Positions 46,999 to 55,803 are shown, counted from the first letter of the stretch. The stretch: DNA of 64,000 nucleotides from CAVVAL01 sp963742725 (GCA_963742725.1 CAVUMX010000003.1:1-64000), one strand, 5' to 3'. The notes: a model not told the origin generated them from the sequence alone. A program made the numbers and translations.

Positions 46999-47166
46999 CT
47001 AGGCGACATCGAGTTCGACGTCGGCAGGATCGGCGTTGTCGTCGGACTTGGCCATCGGAGTAGTCATTTCGCTTGCGACGCGGCGGTCGGCCGCGTCGGG
47101 GCGACCGAGGATGCATAGCGGCGTCAGGTCCGCGGGGATCATGGCGGCTCTACGGCGAGGTGTCAT
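46999..47166 (-). CDS. Short 55-residue protein, possible relative or remnant of the neighbouring exported family
   Basis: Starts MTPRRRAAMIPADLTPLC from ATG 47166 with AGGAATGTGATC upstream, the same leader pattern as its neighbours. The part DRRVASEMTTPMAKSDDN resembles the DRxIV...MDTS/T block of the two longer proteins, but the hydrophobic segment is missing. It may be a regulator-like small protein or a degraded paralogue. Confidence 0.4.
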   Translation of the reverse strand: MTPRRRAAMIPADLTPLCILGRPDAADRRVASEMTTPMAKSDDNADPADVELDVA

Positions 47167-47307
47167 CGGTGGATCACATTCCTTCTGGTTGGCGGCGCGA
47201 TATGCGTCGCGGAGAAGTGTGGACACTCTGGAAAACGATTCACTCGGGCTTCTGGTTCAATTTCTCCGAGATCTATTTGGGTCCCGATACAAGGGCATGC
47301 GTACGTG

Positions 47308-47329
47308 GCGGTCAGAGATTGCTGACCGC
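47308..47329 (-). terminator. Possible terminator after the membrane-tethered sigma-like gene
   Basis: GCGGTCAG AGATTG CTGACCGC is a perfect 8-bp hairpin 94 nt past the stop at 47423. The surrounding 250 bp are AT-richer than the flanks and probably include the promoter of the 47166 gene group. Confidence 0.45.
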
Positions 47330-47422
47330 GCATTCGCATTATTCATTGCACGCCACAATGGCCCATTCGAGCCATCCGGATACTATTTATAGAATGCGCC
47401 AGGAGTTGGTGAGGGCCAACCC

Positions 47423-48667
47423 CTATTCGACGTTCTGGGGTCGGCCGCGCCGGTCGTGTGGTGCCCGCGGACGCGGTGGGTCCTGGCGACTCTGCGTGGC
47501 CTGGGGGTATGGCGGCGGGCCGGTGGACGGTGCTGCGCAGTCGCTGGCGAACGGGCGTGCCACGCTGGCGATGCTGAGCCCCTGACCGGCTGCGAGGGTG
47601 CCGCGCAGGTAGATCGTCCGATCGGCCGGTAGGCCGTCGATGGTCACGACATAGGTGTCGGCGATGTCGCCAGGCGTTGCCGTGACCGCGCGCGATGGCA
47701 CGCCCGCTGTCCACCAGGTGACCGTGGCCGCGGGGGCTGTCGCGCCGACGGCGCTGACGATGACGCGCGCGGTCCAGCTCTGGTCATCGCAGAGGACCCG
47801 TACGACCGCGATGCTGACCGTCACCTCGGCGGGTTCCGCTGCCGGAGAGGACGGCGTCGCCGGGGATTTCGGCGTCGCGACGGCGTCGACGCTGGCCGCC
47901 GGCGCGCGGTCCGGCGGCGCCGAGAAGCTCAGTTGGCGCACGAGGCCGTACTGGATGGTGGCCGCCGTGGCCAGGATGGTCACGGCGGCGAGCGCGGCTC
48001 CGGCTCGACGTTTCCGCCGGCTCGTTCCGGCGCGGTCAAGCGGAAGCGGGAAGCCAAGCCTGTCGAAGGGCGCGGCCTGCTCGCTGACGAACGCGGTGAG
48101 GTCCGGGCGCCGTACCGACATCAGTACCCGCCTGCGTAGGCCCTCCGGAGCGGGCGGCGGCGGAGTGGCCAGAGCACGCCGGAAACCGGCGCCGCAGCGC
48201 GCGCGTAGGAGTCCGTTGACCTCGGTGAGTGCCCTGGTTACGGCGCGCCCGGGCCGGCCGAGCACGGCGATGATCTCGAAGTGCCGGAGCCGGTGCCGGT
48301 GTGCGAGTTCGACAATCTCCTGCTGCGTCCGGGGCAGGGCACTGACCGCCTGCCGCACGCGCGGCTCCAGCCTCGCCGACGGTTCCGCCGGGTCGTGGGC
48401 GACGCAGGTCGTGACGGGCTCGACGCGCCCGCGCCGCTGGAGCGCGCGGAGGCACCCGTTGCGCGCGGCGGCGTAGAGCCAGGCCCGGGACCGCCGGACG
48501 CTCCTGGGCCCGGTTGGGCCGGCGGCGGAGGCGACGAACGCGTCGTGGACAGCGTTCTCCGCGATTCCCGCATCGCCGGCCCACCAGAGGCAATAGTCGA
48601 GAAGGGGTGCCGCGTAGGTATCGAATGCGACTGCAACGTCGGACTGATCAGACCGCTCACCTGCCAT
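47423..48667 (-). CDS. ECF-sigma-like protein with membrane helix and extracellular domain
   Basis: 414 residues from ATG 48667 (GGGGGT upstream, short spacing). Residues about 10-75 resemble sigma region 2 (LLDYCLWWAGDAGIAENAVHDAF; SRAWLYAAARNGCLR). Residues about 105-160 resemble region 4 (VSALPRTQQEIVELAHRHRL), but the expected helix-turn-helix is degenerate. A basic RRKRRAG precedes one transmembrane helix (about 218-240), a Pro/Ala linker and an Ig-like domain. Fusion of a sigma-like part to an outside domain implies a membrane-tethered sensor/regulator, perhaps of the minus-strand exported-protein group just downstream. Confidence 0.7.
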   Translation of the reverse strand: MAGERSDQSDVAVAFDTYAAPLLDYCLWWAGDAGIAENAVHDAFVASAAGPTGPRSVRRSRAWLYAAARNGCLRALQRRGRVEPVTTCVAHDPAEPSARLEPRVRQAVSALPRTQQEIVELAHRHRLRHFEIIAVLGRPGRAVTRALTEVNGLLRARCGAGFRRALATPPPPAPEGLRRRVLMSVRRPDLTAFVSEQAAPFDRLGFPLPLDRAGTSRRKRRAGAALAAVTILATAATIQYGLVRQLSFSAPPDRAPAASVDAVATPKSPATPSSPAAEPAEVTVSIAVVRVLCDDQSWTARVIVSAVGATAPAATVTWWTAGVPSRAVTATPGDIADTYVVTIDGLPADRTIYLRGTLAAGQGLSIASVARPFASDCAAPSTGPPPYPQATQSRQDPPRPRAPHDRRGRPQNVE

Positions 48668-48692
48668 GCTGACCCCCGGTTTTACGACGTCG

Positions 48693-48878
48693 TCAGGCGG
48701 ATAGCTGCTCGCTCCTACATGTTTCGTCGCAGCGGTGCTGGCACATCTGGCCCTGGGCCGACCGGGCGGTTGCTGGACCCGTGTCGTGCGCGAGGATGAC
48801 GAGTAAATCGTGGATGTCGAGGTCGAAAAGGCTCGCCATCGCGCCTTCGAGAAATGTGACGTCGTCGACCTTGTCCAT
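48693..48878 (-). CDS. RiPP-precursor-like 61-residue peptide
   Basis: ATG 48878 has a strong GAAGGAGCGGGT ribosome site. The N-terminal half is acidic/hydrophobic with LFDLDIHDLLVI, like leader peptides of lanthipeptide/thiopeptide-type precursors. The C-terminal half is Cys/Ser/Thr-bearing (MCQHRCDETCRSEQLSA), like a modifiable core. No lanthionine synthetase, YcaO or radical-SAM gene is in the window, so a RiPP role is unproved. It lies 26 nt upstream of the sigma-like gene and could instead be a small regulator. Confidence 0.5.
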   Translation of the reverse strand: MDKVDDVTFLEGAMASLFDLDIHDLLVILAHDTGPATARSAQGQMCQHRCDETCRSEQLSA

Positions 48879-49118
48879 ACCCGCTCCTTCGAATCGCGGA
48901 GGTGAATGACGAGGTGGGACAAGCATCAGCGGTGTAGGCCACGCAGACATCGGGATTTTGTGCGGCATCTAACGCGGCAATAACAGTACGTATCGGTAGC
49001 ATTACAGTATGAAGTGAATGCTGTGAATCCTGTCCATATTCGGCGGAAGTGGGCAATCGCCAAGAGACGATGGGTATATCTGCGTCATCGCCCTGCGTAA
49101 TCGACCTCGGGAGCCGAC

Positions 49119-51701
49119 GTGAGTGATGAAGGATCTGGTTCCAGATCGGTTCGCGATATGGCGGACTGGGTCCAGCGTCTAGAAGCACTCGTCGTCGAAG
49201 CTCGCACCATCGGACCGGGCGCAGCGCAGGTTGTCTCGATCGCCGAACTTCAACGGACCAGCGCGTGGGCGCTGCGCGCCGCAATCTCGTGCGCCCGCCG
49301 GCAGGGCGTGACGTGGCCGGATCTCGCGATGCGCCTCGGCGTTTCGGAGGTGGCTCTGCGCACCCAGCACAAGGCCGGCGTCGGCCTCGTCATCGATGCC
49401 GTTCACCAGATGCCGGGCCAGGCGCCGACGGAAGGTCAGGGGCGTCGCACCTCGCGCGCCGGCGTGCCGGTCATGCTGGACCGGTTCGTCGGGCGCGAAC
49501 GTGAACTCGCGGACCTCCGCCCGGTGCTCGCACGGAATCGCCTCGTGACACTGGCCGGGCCGCCGGGGGTAGGCAAGACCCGATTGGCGCTGGAGCTGAC
49601 GCGTACGCTCAGCCGCTCCTACTCAGCGGGCCTGTGGTGGGCGAACCTCGCGGACCTGCCCGACGCGTCGGCGCTGCCGGCCGCCGTCGCCGACGCGATC
49701 AGGGCCGAAGACCAGCGTGGTACACCGCTGGAGGAGCTGGTGCAGATCGGCAGCGGCGCCCGCAGCATGCTGATCCTGGACAGTTGCGAACACGTGGTCG
49801 ACGCGTGTGCCGACCTCGTCTCCCGGCTACTGGACGCATCGCCACGCCTGCGCGTCCTCGTGACGAGCCGGGAAGGTCTCAGGCTCCCCGGTGAGGTGAT
49901 GTTCCCGGTGATGCCGCTGCCCGTCCACTCCGGGCCGTTGACGCCGGAGACGAACGTGCGTCAGCTCGACGCGGTGCGCTTGTTCCTCGACAGGGCACAC
50001 TCGACCAACGTGGCCTTCGAGCCGACCGACCGCGAGGTCGGTGTGATCGCGGAACTCTGTCGCCGCCTCGACGGGCTCCCCCTGGCGATCGAGCTGTGCG
50101 CCCGTCAGATCGGCGTGCTGTCGCCTGATGAGCTGCTCGCGCGTGCGGATGCCCCGCTGGACCTCTTCGCCTGGGACGCCCGCCAGGTGCCCGTGCGGCA
50201 CCACAGCCTGCGCGCCGCCCTCACCTGGAGCTATGACGCCCTCGATGCCGATTGCCAGCGCGTGTTCCGCCGACTGGCCATGCTTCCCGGCGGGTTCGAC
50301 CAACAGATAGCGGCCGCGGTCTGCGCCGACCTGGAGCTGGCCCCGGAGCGGCTGTGGTCCGCACTCACCGACTTGACGCTCAAATCCCTGACCGTGTCGG
50401 CCCCGGCGGGGGCACGGTTCCGGATTTTGGAGCCGGTGCGCCGGTTCGGTACGGAGCAGCTTGACGCGGCGGGGGAGCGCCCCGCCGCGGAGGAACGGCT
50501 CGTCGCCTGGTTCACCAGGCTGGCCCGCGTTCCCCTCGTGGCCCAGATCGAGTCACGGTCCCACCGGTCGCGGATCGTCAGCGAACGCCACAACCTGCAC
50601 CACGCCGTCCTGCTGTGCAGACGGACCGCGGACGAGCGCCACGACGAACTCGCGGTCATGCTGGCCCAGTGTGACCGCGTGCGCGGCGATCTGGGCGACG
50701 CGCAGGAACGTATGGAACGCCTACTGCAGACGGTGCCCAGCTCGTCCCAGGTGCGTGTTCTCGCGCTGTACGAACTGTCGGCCGCGCTGTCGCTGCAGGG
50801 TCACCGCGCCGACGCGCTCGTGCCCGCGCTGGAAGCCCGCCAGATCGCCGAAGCGCTCGACCACGATCGTGTACTGACCGCGCTTGCGCTAACGGCCGTC
50901 GAGCACGCCTACAACGGCGTCGGTGATGCCGTTGCCTCCGTCGAAGCGTGCCGGGCCAGAGTCGCACTCCTGGAACAGCATGGACCGCCGAGGCTGCTCG
51001 CTGGGGCGCTGAACTCACTCGCTCTGCACACGCTTGCCGCAGGGGAGTACGAGGCTGCCGAGGCGTCGATCAGCGTCGCGCTGTCGACGCTGACCGGCGA
51101 TGCGGACGCGGCCGTCGTGACCGCCGCGCTGCACACGGCGGGCGCCATCGCCGTGGCGCGGGACCGGGCCGACCGGGCCGCGACGTACTTCGCGATGGCC
51201 CTGACGGCCAACGTCGTGGATATCGAGAATGCGCCGTACAACCTCGAGGGCTTCCTGGTGGTGGCGGCCCGCTCAGGGGACGCGCGGCGGGCGCTGCGCC
51301 TGCACGGCGCTGCCCGGGCCGCACGCGTTGGGTTCGTCGCGGACAGGTGGTGGGCGTCGCTCGTCGAGGAGGCGGCACTCGGCGCCCGGCGGCAGCTGCC
51401 CGCCGGTGCGGCCGATGCGGCCGTGGCGGACGGCGCAGGCCTCAGCGTCGAGGAGGCGATCCGGTACGCGATCCACAACGACTGGACCGGGCCGACCCAC
51501 GACCGGCAGTCCGTGCTGACGCCCCGCGAGTACCAAACCGCCGAACTGGTCGCGCAGGGCCTTACCAACCTGCAGATCGCCGCGCGGCTCTCGGTCTCGC
51601 CGCGTACGGTGGCGAGCCACATCGAGCACATCCGGACCAAGCTCGATGTACCCACCCGGGCGCACATCACCGCATGGGTCCTCAACAACCATCCGGAGTA
51701 G
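49119..51701 (+). CDS. STAND ATPase regulator with N- and C-terminal helix-turn-helix domains
   Basis: 860 residues from GTG 49119 (CGGGAG upstream). An N-terminal helix-turn-helix-like segment (VTWPDLAMRLGVSEVALR, about 65-82) is followed by an NB-ARC-type ATPase with Walker A GPPGVGKT (147-154) and Walker B SMLILDSCEHV. A TPR-like region and a LuxR-type domain (LTPREYQTAELVAQGLTNLQ...SPRTVASHIEHIRTKL) end the protein. It is divergent from the small peptide/sigma-like pair across a 240-bp gap and is convergent with the next LuxR-type gene, only 26 bp apart. Confidence 0.88.
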   Translation: MSDEGSGSRSVRDMADWVQRLEALVVEARTIGPGAAQVVSIAELQRTSAWALRAAISCARRQGVTWPDLAMRLGVSEVALRTQHKAGVGLVIDAVHQMPGQAPTEGQGRRTSRAGVPVMLDRFVGRERELADLRPVLARNRLVTLAGPPGVGKTRLALELTRTLSRSYSAGLWWANLADLPDASALPAAVADAIRAEDQRGTPLEELVQIGSGARSMLILDSCEHVVDACADLVSRLLDASPRLRVLVTSREGLRLPGEVMFPVMPLPVHSGPLTPETNVRQLDAVRLFLDRAHSTNVAFEPTDREVGVIAELCRRLDGLPLAIELCARQIGVLSPDELLARADAPLDLFAWDARQVPVRHHSLRAALTWSYDALDADCQRVFRRLAMLPGGFDQQIAAAVCADLELAPERLWSALTDLTLKSLTVSAPAGARFRILEPVRRFGTEQLDAAGERPAAEERLVAWFTRLARVPLVAQIESRSHRSRIVSERHNLHHAVLLCRRTADERHDELAVMLAQCDRVRGDLGDAQERMERLLQTVPSSSQVRVLALYELSAALSLQGHRADALVPALEARQIAEALDHDRVLTALALTAVEHAYNGVGDAVASVEACRARVALLEQHGPPRLLAGALNSLALHTLAAGEYEAAEASISVALSTLTGDADAAVVTAALHTAGAIAVARDRADRAATYFAMALTANVVDIENAPYNLEGFLVVAARSGDARRALRLHGAARAARVGFVADRWWASLVEEAALGARRQLPAGAADAAVADGAGLSVEEAIRYAIHNDWTGPTHDRQSVLTPREYQTAELVAQGLTNLQIAARLSVSPRTVASHIEHIRTKLDVPTRAHITAWVLNNHPE

Positions 51702-51727
51702 GCAGGACCTGTCCAGGCCGAACCCCG

Positions 51728-54112
51728 CTACGCGCCTCGGAGCCAGTCCGCCGCCGGCGCGGTGTCGTCGCGTTCGAGCCGGGCCAGGGTAGCGATCAGC
51801 TCGCTGCGACGGGTCACGCCGAGCTTGCGGTAGATGCGGGTGAGGTGCTGCTCGACCGTGCTGACCGTCACGAACAGGTGCTCGGCGATCTCACGGTTCA
51901 TCTTGCCTCGGGAGGCCAGCAGCGTCACGCGGCGCTCGGCGTCGGTGAGTGCGGCGTAGCCGGCCCGGTCCGGCGCGACGAGCGCGTCCTCTTCCTGTGC
52001 GAGCGTTTCGGCGCGTTCCGGCTCGCCGAGCATCCGGCACGCTTCCGCCGCGGCCCCGCGCCACGGCACGACCGCAGGCTGATCGACTCCCCAGTCCTGC
52101 ATGCGTCGGCCGCAGGCCAAGAAGTCGGCGAGCGCCGCCTCGGGTTGCCCCGTCGAGAGCAGGAGCCGGCCTCGTGCGTGGAGGAAGTGCAGCCCGTGGC
52201 GGGTGTGGAAGAGCCTCTCGGGTACCGGCGTCGCCAGCTCCGCGGACGCGCGGGTCGTGTCCCCGGTAAGGGTGAGGGCAAGGATCAGCGCCGAGAGCGG
52301 GCGGCCGATCCTCACACCCCACTGGTCCGGTGTGAGCAGGTCGAGCGCCGTGCGGGCGTGGCCGATCGCGGAGTCGTACGCGCCCTGGCGCACCGCGATG
52401 TCCGCGCGCACCCCGGACAGGTAGGCGCGCCACGCCGGCGCGTGACGCCTCGTGGCCTCCCGGACCAGCCGGTCGCACCAGGGCAGCGCCCGCGCCGACT
52501 CGTCGGCGTAGATCAGGACGGTGAGTGCGGTCAGTACTCCGGGCAGCGGCTCTTCGGCGAGCGCCGTGCCCTGCATCGCCTGCTCGGCCAGGGAAACCAC
52601 CTGGCTGTCCGGTCCATGCAGCAACAGCGCGGCGAGGGCGGTCGCCGCCTGGGCCCGTGCGCTGACGGTGTCGCCGAACTCGTCGAGGTCGGCCGTGACG
52701 TCGCCGACCTTCGCGACGACCTCGGGCATGAGGCTGGTCTCTTCGGTCGCCACGAGCAGCTGCGCGCTACGGTGCTCGGCCGGGCTCAGGGCGGTCGCGG
52801 CCAGCAGGCGCAGCGCCTCACGGCCCTGGCCCCGACGCACCAGGTGCGAGGTGAGGACGGGAACGCAGTTGGCCGCGTCCGGTGCCGAACGCACCGCGCA
52901 GAGGAAGTGGCGGACACTCGTCTCCGGATCGGACCGGGCTTCGGCGAACGCCAGTGCGACGAGATCGTCGGTGCGGTCCTCGCTACCTGCGTCGCCGCCG
53001 TGACTGTCGTCGAACAGGACGAGCCGCAGGCACCGCACCGCCAGGTCTGTGTTGTCCTTGACGAGTGCCTCGGCCGCGGCCTCACGCAGGTTTGCTCGCA
53101 TCCACGGTTCGTCGGCGACGTGGGCGGCGAGGAGCTGCTCGGCGACTTCGCCTGGGGACGCGGCCGCGTCCGCGAGCAGGCGGGCGGTCGCCAGGTGCGC
53201 GCTCACGCGCTCGTCGAGGGCGTACTCCTCGAGAATCGCCTCCCGGACGGCTGGGTGCCGGAAGCGCCGGCCGGCGACGAGGCCGGAGTCCTGCAGCGCA
53301 TCGAGAGCGAACGGGGTGACCGAGGGCGCCTTGAGCAGGAGCGCATCCGAAGGCGTTCGCCCGAGCACCGCCAGGGCGCGGGCCGCCGCGACGGCCGACT
53401 CGTCGCAGCGGTGCAGGCAACCGAGCACCGCCTGCCGGAACGCGCGTCCGCAGGTCAGCTCGTGCCCGCTGTCAGCCGATCGCAGATCCTCCAGCAGGCC
53501 GTCGAGCAGCAGGAGGTTCCCACCGGTCGCCGCATAGCAACCAGACACCAGTACGCGGTTGACCGGCCGCCGCAGGCTCTGCGCGAGCACCTGCTCGACC
53601 TGGTCGACGGAGAGGCGGTTGAGATAGATCCGCCGATGGTGCGGCTGGCGCTCTACCTCCGTCCGGAAGGGAACCAGCGCATCCGGTGCTCCCGTCCGCT
53701 CGCTCATCACCACGACCACTGGCAGCGACCCGACTCGGCGGGCCAGAAAGAGCAGACACTCCAGCGATGCGCGGTCCGCGTACTGGACGTCGTCGACCGT
53801 CAGTACGACCGTCCGCAGTGCCGACGCCGGTGGCGCCTGACCGGCGCGGCCGAAAAGCTGGCGAGCCACTCCGAAAGCCAGCTTCTGTTCCCGGCGTGAG
53901 CACGCGGCGCGCAGCACCTGCGCACCAGACTCGGAGGCGTGCTCCGCGAACGCGTGGAGCAGCGTCGTCTTCCCCGCGGCGACCGGGCCGTTGACGATGG
54001 CCACCGCTCCCCGGCCGGCCTCCGCTTCGCGAAGTAGCTCGTCGAGTGGCGCCCAGGCACGCGTGTAGTTCCGTGGATCGGTGGGTGAGGGCGGTGTTGA
54101 TCGTCCGGGCAC
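51728..54112 (-). CDS. Large ATP-binding LuxR-family regulator, candidate regulator of the cyclase-like gene cluster
   Basis: 794 residues from GTG 54112 with AAGGAGAACAAC upstream. Walker A GPVAAGKT (42-49), Walker B VVLTVDDVQYAD, TPR-like middle, and C-terminal LuxR helix-turn-helix (LTDAERRVTLLASRGKMNRE...TVSTVEQHLTRIYRKLG). It is the regulator closest to the secreted-protein genes at 54.7-58.3 kb, and a perfect CCCCTA-N10-TAGGGG dyad lies about 100 bp upstream of its start. I infer that it controls that cluster and itself. Confidence 0.88.
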   Translation of the reverse strand: MPGRSTPPSPTDPRNYTRAWAPLDELLREAEAGRGAVAIVNGPVAAGKTTLLHAFAEHASESGAQVLRAACSRREQKLAFGVARQLFGRAGQAPPASALRTVVLTVDDVQYADRASLECLLFLARRVGSLPVVVVMSERTGAPDALVPFRTEVERQPHHRRIYLNRLSVDQVEQVLAQSLRRPVNRVLVSGCYAATGGNLLLLDGLLEDLRSADSGHELTCGRAFRQAVLGCLHRCDESAVAAARALAVLGRTPSDALLLKAPSVTPFALDALQDSGLVAGRRFRHPAVREAILEEYALDERVSAHLATARLLADAAASPGEVAEQLLAAHVADEPWMRANLREAAAEALVKDNTDLAVRCLRLVLFDDSHGGDAGSEDRTDDLVALAFAEARSDPETSVRHFLCAVRSAPDAANCVPVLTSHLVRRGQGREALRLLAATALSPAEHRSAQLLVATEETSLMPEVVAKVGDVTADLDEFGDTVSARAQAATALAALLLHGPDSQVVSLAEQAMQGTALAEEPLPGVLTALTVLIYADESARALPWCDRLVREATRRHAPAWRAYLSGVRADIAVRQGAYDSAIGHARTALDLLTPDQWGVRIGRPLSALILALTLTGDTTRASAELATPVPERLFHTRHGLHFLHARGRLLLSTGQPEAALADFLACGRRMQDWGVDQPAVVPWRGAAAEACRMLGEPERAETLAQEEDALVAPDRAGYAALTDAERRVTLLASRGKMNREIAEHLFVTVSTVEQHLTRIYRKLGVTRRSELIATLARLERDDTAPAADWLRGA

Positions 54113-54213
54113 GTTGTTCTCCTTGATACGCCCCCCACTGCGTCGTCAAGCATGGGGAGGTACGGCCGGTGATCGGAATCCGGTTCACGTGCCGCGGTGC
54201 GATCTCGAGCGCA

Positions 54214-54238
54214 CCCCTATTCGATCGGATAGGGGTTG
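54214..54238. promoter_or_regulatory. CCCCTA-N10-TAGGGGTTG dyad 1
   Basis: CCCCTATTCGATCGGATAGGGG with GTTG following; almost fully palindromic (CGATCG centre). Located about 100 bp upstream of the LuxR-type gene at 54112. Confidence 0.75.
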
Positions 54239-54378
54239 TTCCGCAGGCAGGGGCATCGCATCGTTATTGGCACGGGCCTCGCGTCGCAGCTCCCCGCACC
54301 TGACCGCGGCGCATTGCCCGCCCATTGCGGCGTTGCCCGCCCGTTCGGTCCTGGAACCTGAACGAGACGCCGCATCCG

Positions 54379-54417
54379 CCGGGGCCGCAGTCATCCGACT
54401 GTGGCCCCGGCCCTTTT
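54379..54417 (+). terminator. Plus-strand intrinsic terminator in the regulatory region
   Basis: CCGGGGCCGCAGT pairs with ACTGTGGCCCCGG (one mismatch) across a CATCCG loop, followed by CCCTTTT. No plus-strand gene precedes it, hinting at a short RNA starting near the dyad at 54214. Confidence 0.65.
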
Positions 54418-54449
54418 CGTGTGCGAGTTCATTTGGATGCGAAGCCCTT

Positions 54450-54473
54450 CCCCTAGTAGCTGGTTAGGGGTTG
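54450..54473. promoter_or_regulatory. CCCCTA-N9-TAGGGGTTG dyad 2
   Basis: CCCCTA GTAGCTGGT TAGGGG followed by TTG. Spacing is one base shorter than the consensus. Confidence 0.65.
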
Positions 54474-54637
54474 ATGACGACCGACTGGCGTGCCAATCCT
54501 TGAATCGTTCCGCGGTGACCGTCCAATCACGAACGGAGTGTCGATGACGCAGATCTGGCATCGCCGGTGGCCGTCAGGCCCGTTATTACCCGTGGAGTAG
54601 GGAGGAGAGTCGTCCCTACGCTGTTCACGTCAAATGG

Positions 54638-54670
54638 AACGGCCCCCGCCCGATACGGGTGGGGGCCGTT
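54638..54670 (-). terminator. Terminator of the aerolysin-like protein gene
   Basis: AACGGCCCCCGCCCG and CGGGTGGGGGCCGTT form a 15-bp stem with one wobble and an ATA loop, 24 nt beyond the stop at 54694. Confidence 0.85.
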
Positions 54671-54693
54671 TGGATCATTCAGAACCGTTCCGG

Positions 54694-55494
54694 TCAGTCG
54701 CCACCGACCGGCGTGCCCGGAACCGTGAACTTGGGCAATTCCGGGAGGTTGTCGCCCACCTCGGAAACGATTTCGCCCACGTCGGCGGGGCTGTGGACCC
54801 TGTCGACGATCTTGATGAAGTCAGGAATGTCGACCGCGCCGCGGACATCCTGAGAGCTCGTCTCCGGCTCGCTGTTCGCAGGGCACTCCTCCGCCAGGTC
54901 TTCAACCGGAATAGGCCTTACGAAGCCCTTCTTCTTGCCGGGCGCATTGGCCGGAGTCAGGACCTGAATCCCCGGGGCGTTCCCGTCCAGCCACCAGTGC
55001 CAGTGGTCGTCAACCTTGTCGTTGTACCAGATGTCCGGCCAGACCTCCGTCATTTGCATCGTCGGCTCGTACATCACCCAGGCCTCGTATAGCGGTGGGA
55101 TCGGTATCATCAACTCCTCGGTTGACGTCCGTGACCGGGAGAATGACTCGCCGAAACTTGCCTCGACGCTCACCTCGACGACATCGAAGAATCCGGCGCT
55201 TACGCCGACGGATACCGACGTGGAGGTCTCCGATCCGACCGTCACTTCGCCTCCGACGGTGTATTCGTACTCTCCGAGGTCACCGCAGTTGACGGCCGTC
55301 GAGCCGGCCTGGCGTGCCTCGCCTTCGTACTTCTCGTACCCAACGGTTTTGTGCATGATGCAGCTCTTGGTCACGCTGGTATTGCAGTCCGTCTGTAGCT
55401 TGTTGGCGCTGGGGGCCGCGTGTGCATAGGTCGTGGCGGCCAGGACGGCGCCGGCGATGCCGGTCACCACGATCACGGGAATGGCTTTCCTCAT
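54694..55494 (-). CDS. Secreted beta-rich protein, aerolysin/ETX-MTX2-like
   Basis: 266 residues from ATG 55494 (GGAGGAACA upstream). Signal peptide about 1-27. The middle has long alternating Ser/Thr-Val strands (SETSTSVSVGVSAGFFDVVE; VSVEASFGESFSRSRTSTEE) ahead of IPIPPLYEAWV, the look of the stalk/insertion region in aerolysin-type beta-pore proteins. A Trp-rich segment (DHWHWWLDG) and a C-terminal negatively charged part follow. Three to five Cys are present in the mature N-terminus. Pore formation is inferred only from the strand pattern. A dyad lies about 160 bp upstream, as for the neighbouring exported genes. Confidence 0.6.
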   Translation of the reverse strand: MRKAIPVIVVTGIAGAVLAATTYAHAAPSANKLQTDCNTSVTKSCIMHKTVGYEKYEGEARQAGSTAVNCGDLGEYEYTVGGEVTVGSETSTSVSVGVSAGFFDVVEVSVEASFGESFSRSRTSTEELMIPIPPLYEAWVMYEPTMQMTEVWPDIWYNDKVDDHWHWWLDGNAPGIQVLTPANAPGKKKGFVRPIPVEDLAEECPANSEPETSSQDVRGAVDIPDFIKIVDRVHSPADVGEIVSEVGDNLPELPKFTVPGTPVGGD

Positions 55495-55654
55495 TGTTCC
55501 TCCAGAGCTGTGATGAATGGGTTGGGTGATCCTCCGCCGGCTAACGGCGGCGATGGCCACCAGTCGGCCCAGGTGCTTTTCATGATGCGCTCCAATTGTT
55601 TGCCGTGAATTGCGGTGTCATGCATTAAAGAATCGCGGGGTTAGACGTGCGGAA

Positions 55655-55680
55655 CAACCCCTATTGGCGAGGTGAGGGGT
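55655..55680. promoter_or_regulatory. CAACCCCTA-N10-GAGGGG dyad 3
   Basis: CAACCCCTATTGGCGAGGTG followed by AGGGGT. About 161 bp upstream of the start at 55494. Confidence 0.65.
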
Positions 55681-55716
55681 ACGCGGGGCAGGAATACGGG
55701 TCGGTAACCACAGCGC

Positions 55717-55752
55717 ATTCGGGCCGCCGTCCACGTGGACAGCGGCCCGAAT
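55717..55752 (-). terminator. Terminator of cyclase-like gene 1
   Basis: ATTCGGGCCGCCGTCCAC pairs with GTGGACAGCGGCCCGAAT (one wobble), 51 nt after the stop at 55804. Confidence 0.85.
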
Positions 55753-55803
55753 TGTTCGCGGAAGGTTCAGGGGTGCCCGGCGCGAATGCGCTGAGCCGAA
55801 AGC

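Larger units (their letters stand above)
54113..54693. other. Regulatory intergenic region with two dyads and two terminators
   Basis: This 580-bp region has no supported protein gene. It contains the dyads at 54214 and 54450, a plus-strand terminator with T-run (54379-54417) and the terminator of the gene at 54694 (54638-54670). The dyad-then-terminator order on the plus strand (about 54240-54417) would fit a short untranslated transcript. Confidence 0.5.
55495..55803. other. Intergenic region with dyad and terminator
   Basis: 309 bp holding the promoter side of the aerolysin-like gene (dyad at 55655) and the terminator of the first cyclase-like gene (55717-55752). No gene seen. Confidence 0.5.

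Noticed and set aside
47418..47441. Another CCCCTATTCG...CTGGGG dyad
   Set aside because: Similar arms, but it overlaps the stop of the sigma-like gene, has imperfect spacing and no nearby start at the 63-65 bp distance; may be chance.
50948..53899. 983-codon plus-strand frame across two regulator genes
   Set aside because: It runs through the 3' end of one real gene and antisense to another; its product is low-complexity Arg/Ala/Gly with no domain.
54081..54467. Plus-strand 128-codon frame in the regulatory region
   Set aside because: It crosses the regulator start, a dyad and a terminator; composition is not protein-like.
54634..55092. Plus-strand 152-codon frame
   Set aside because: Antisense of the secreted beta-rich protein gene and starts within its terminator.
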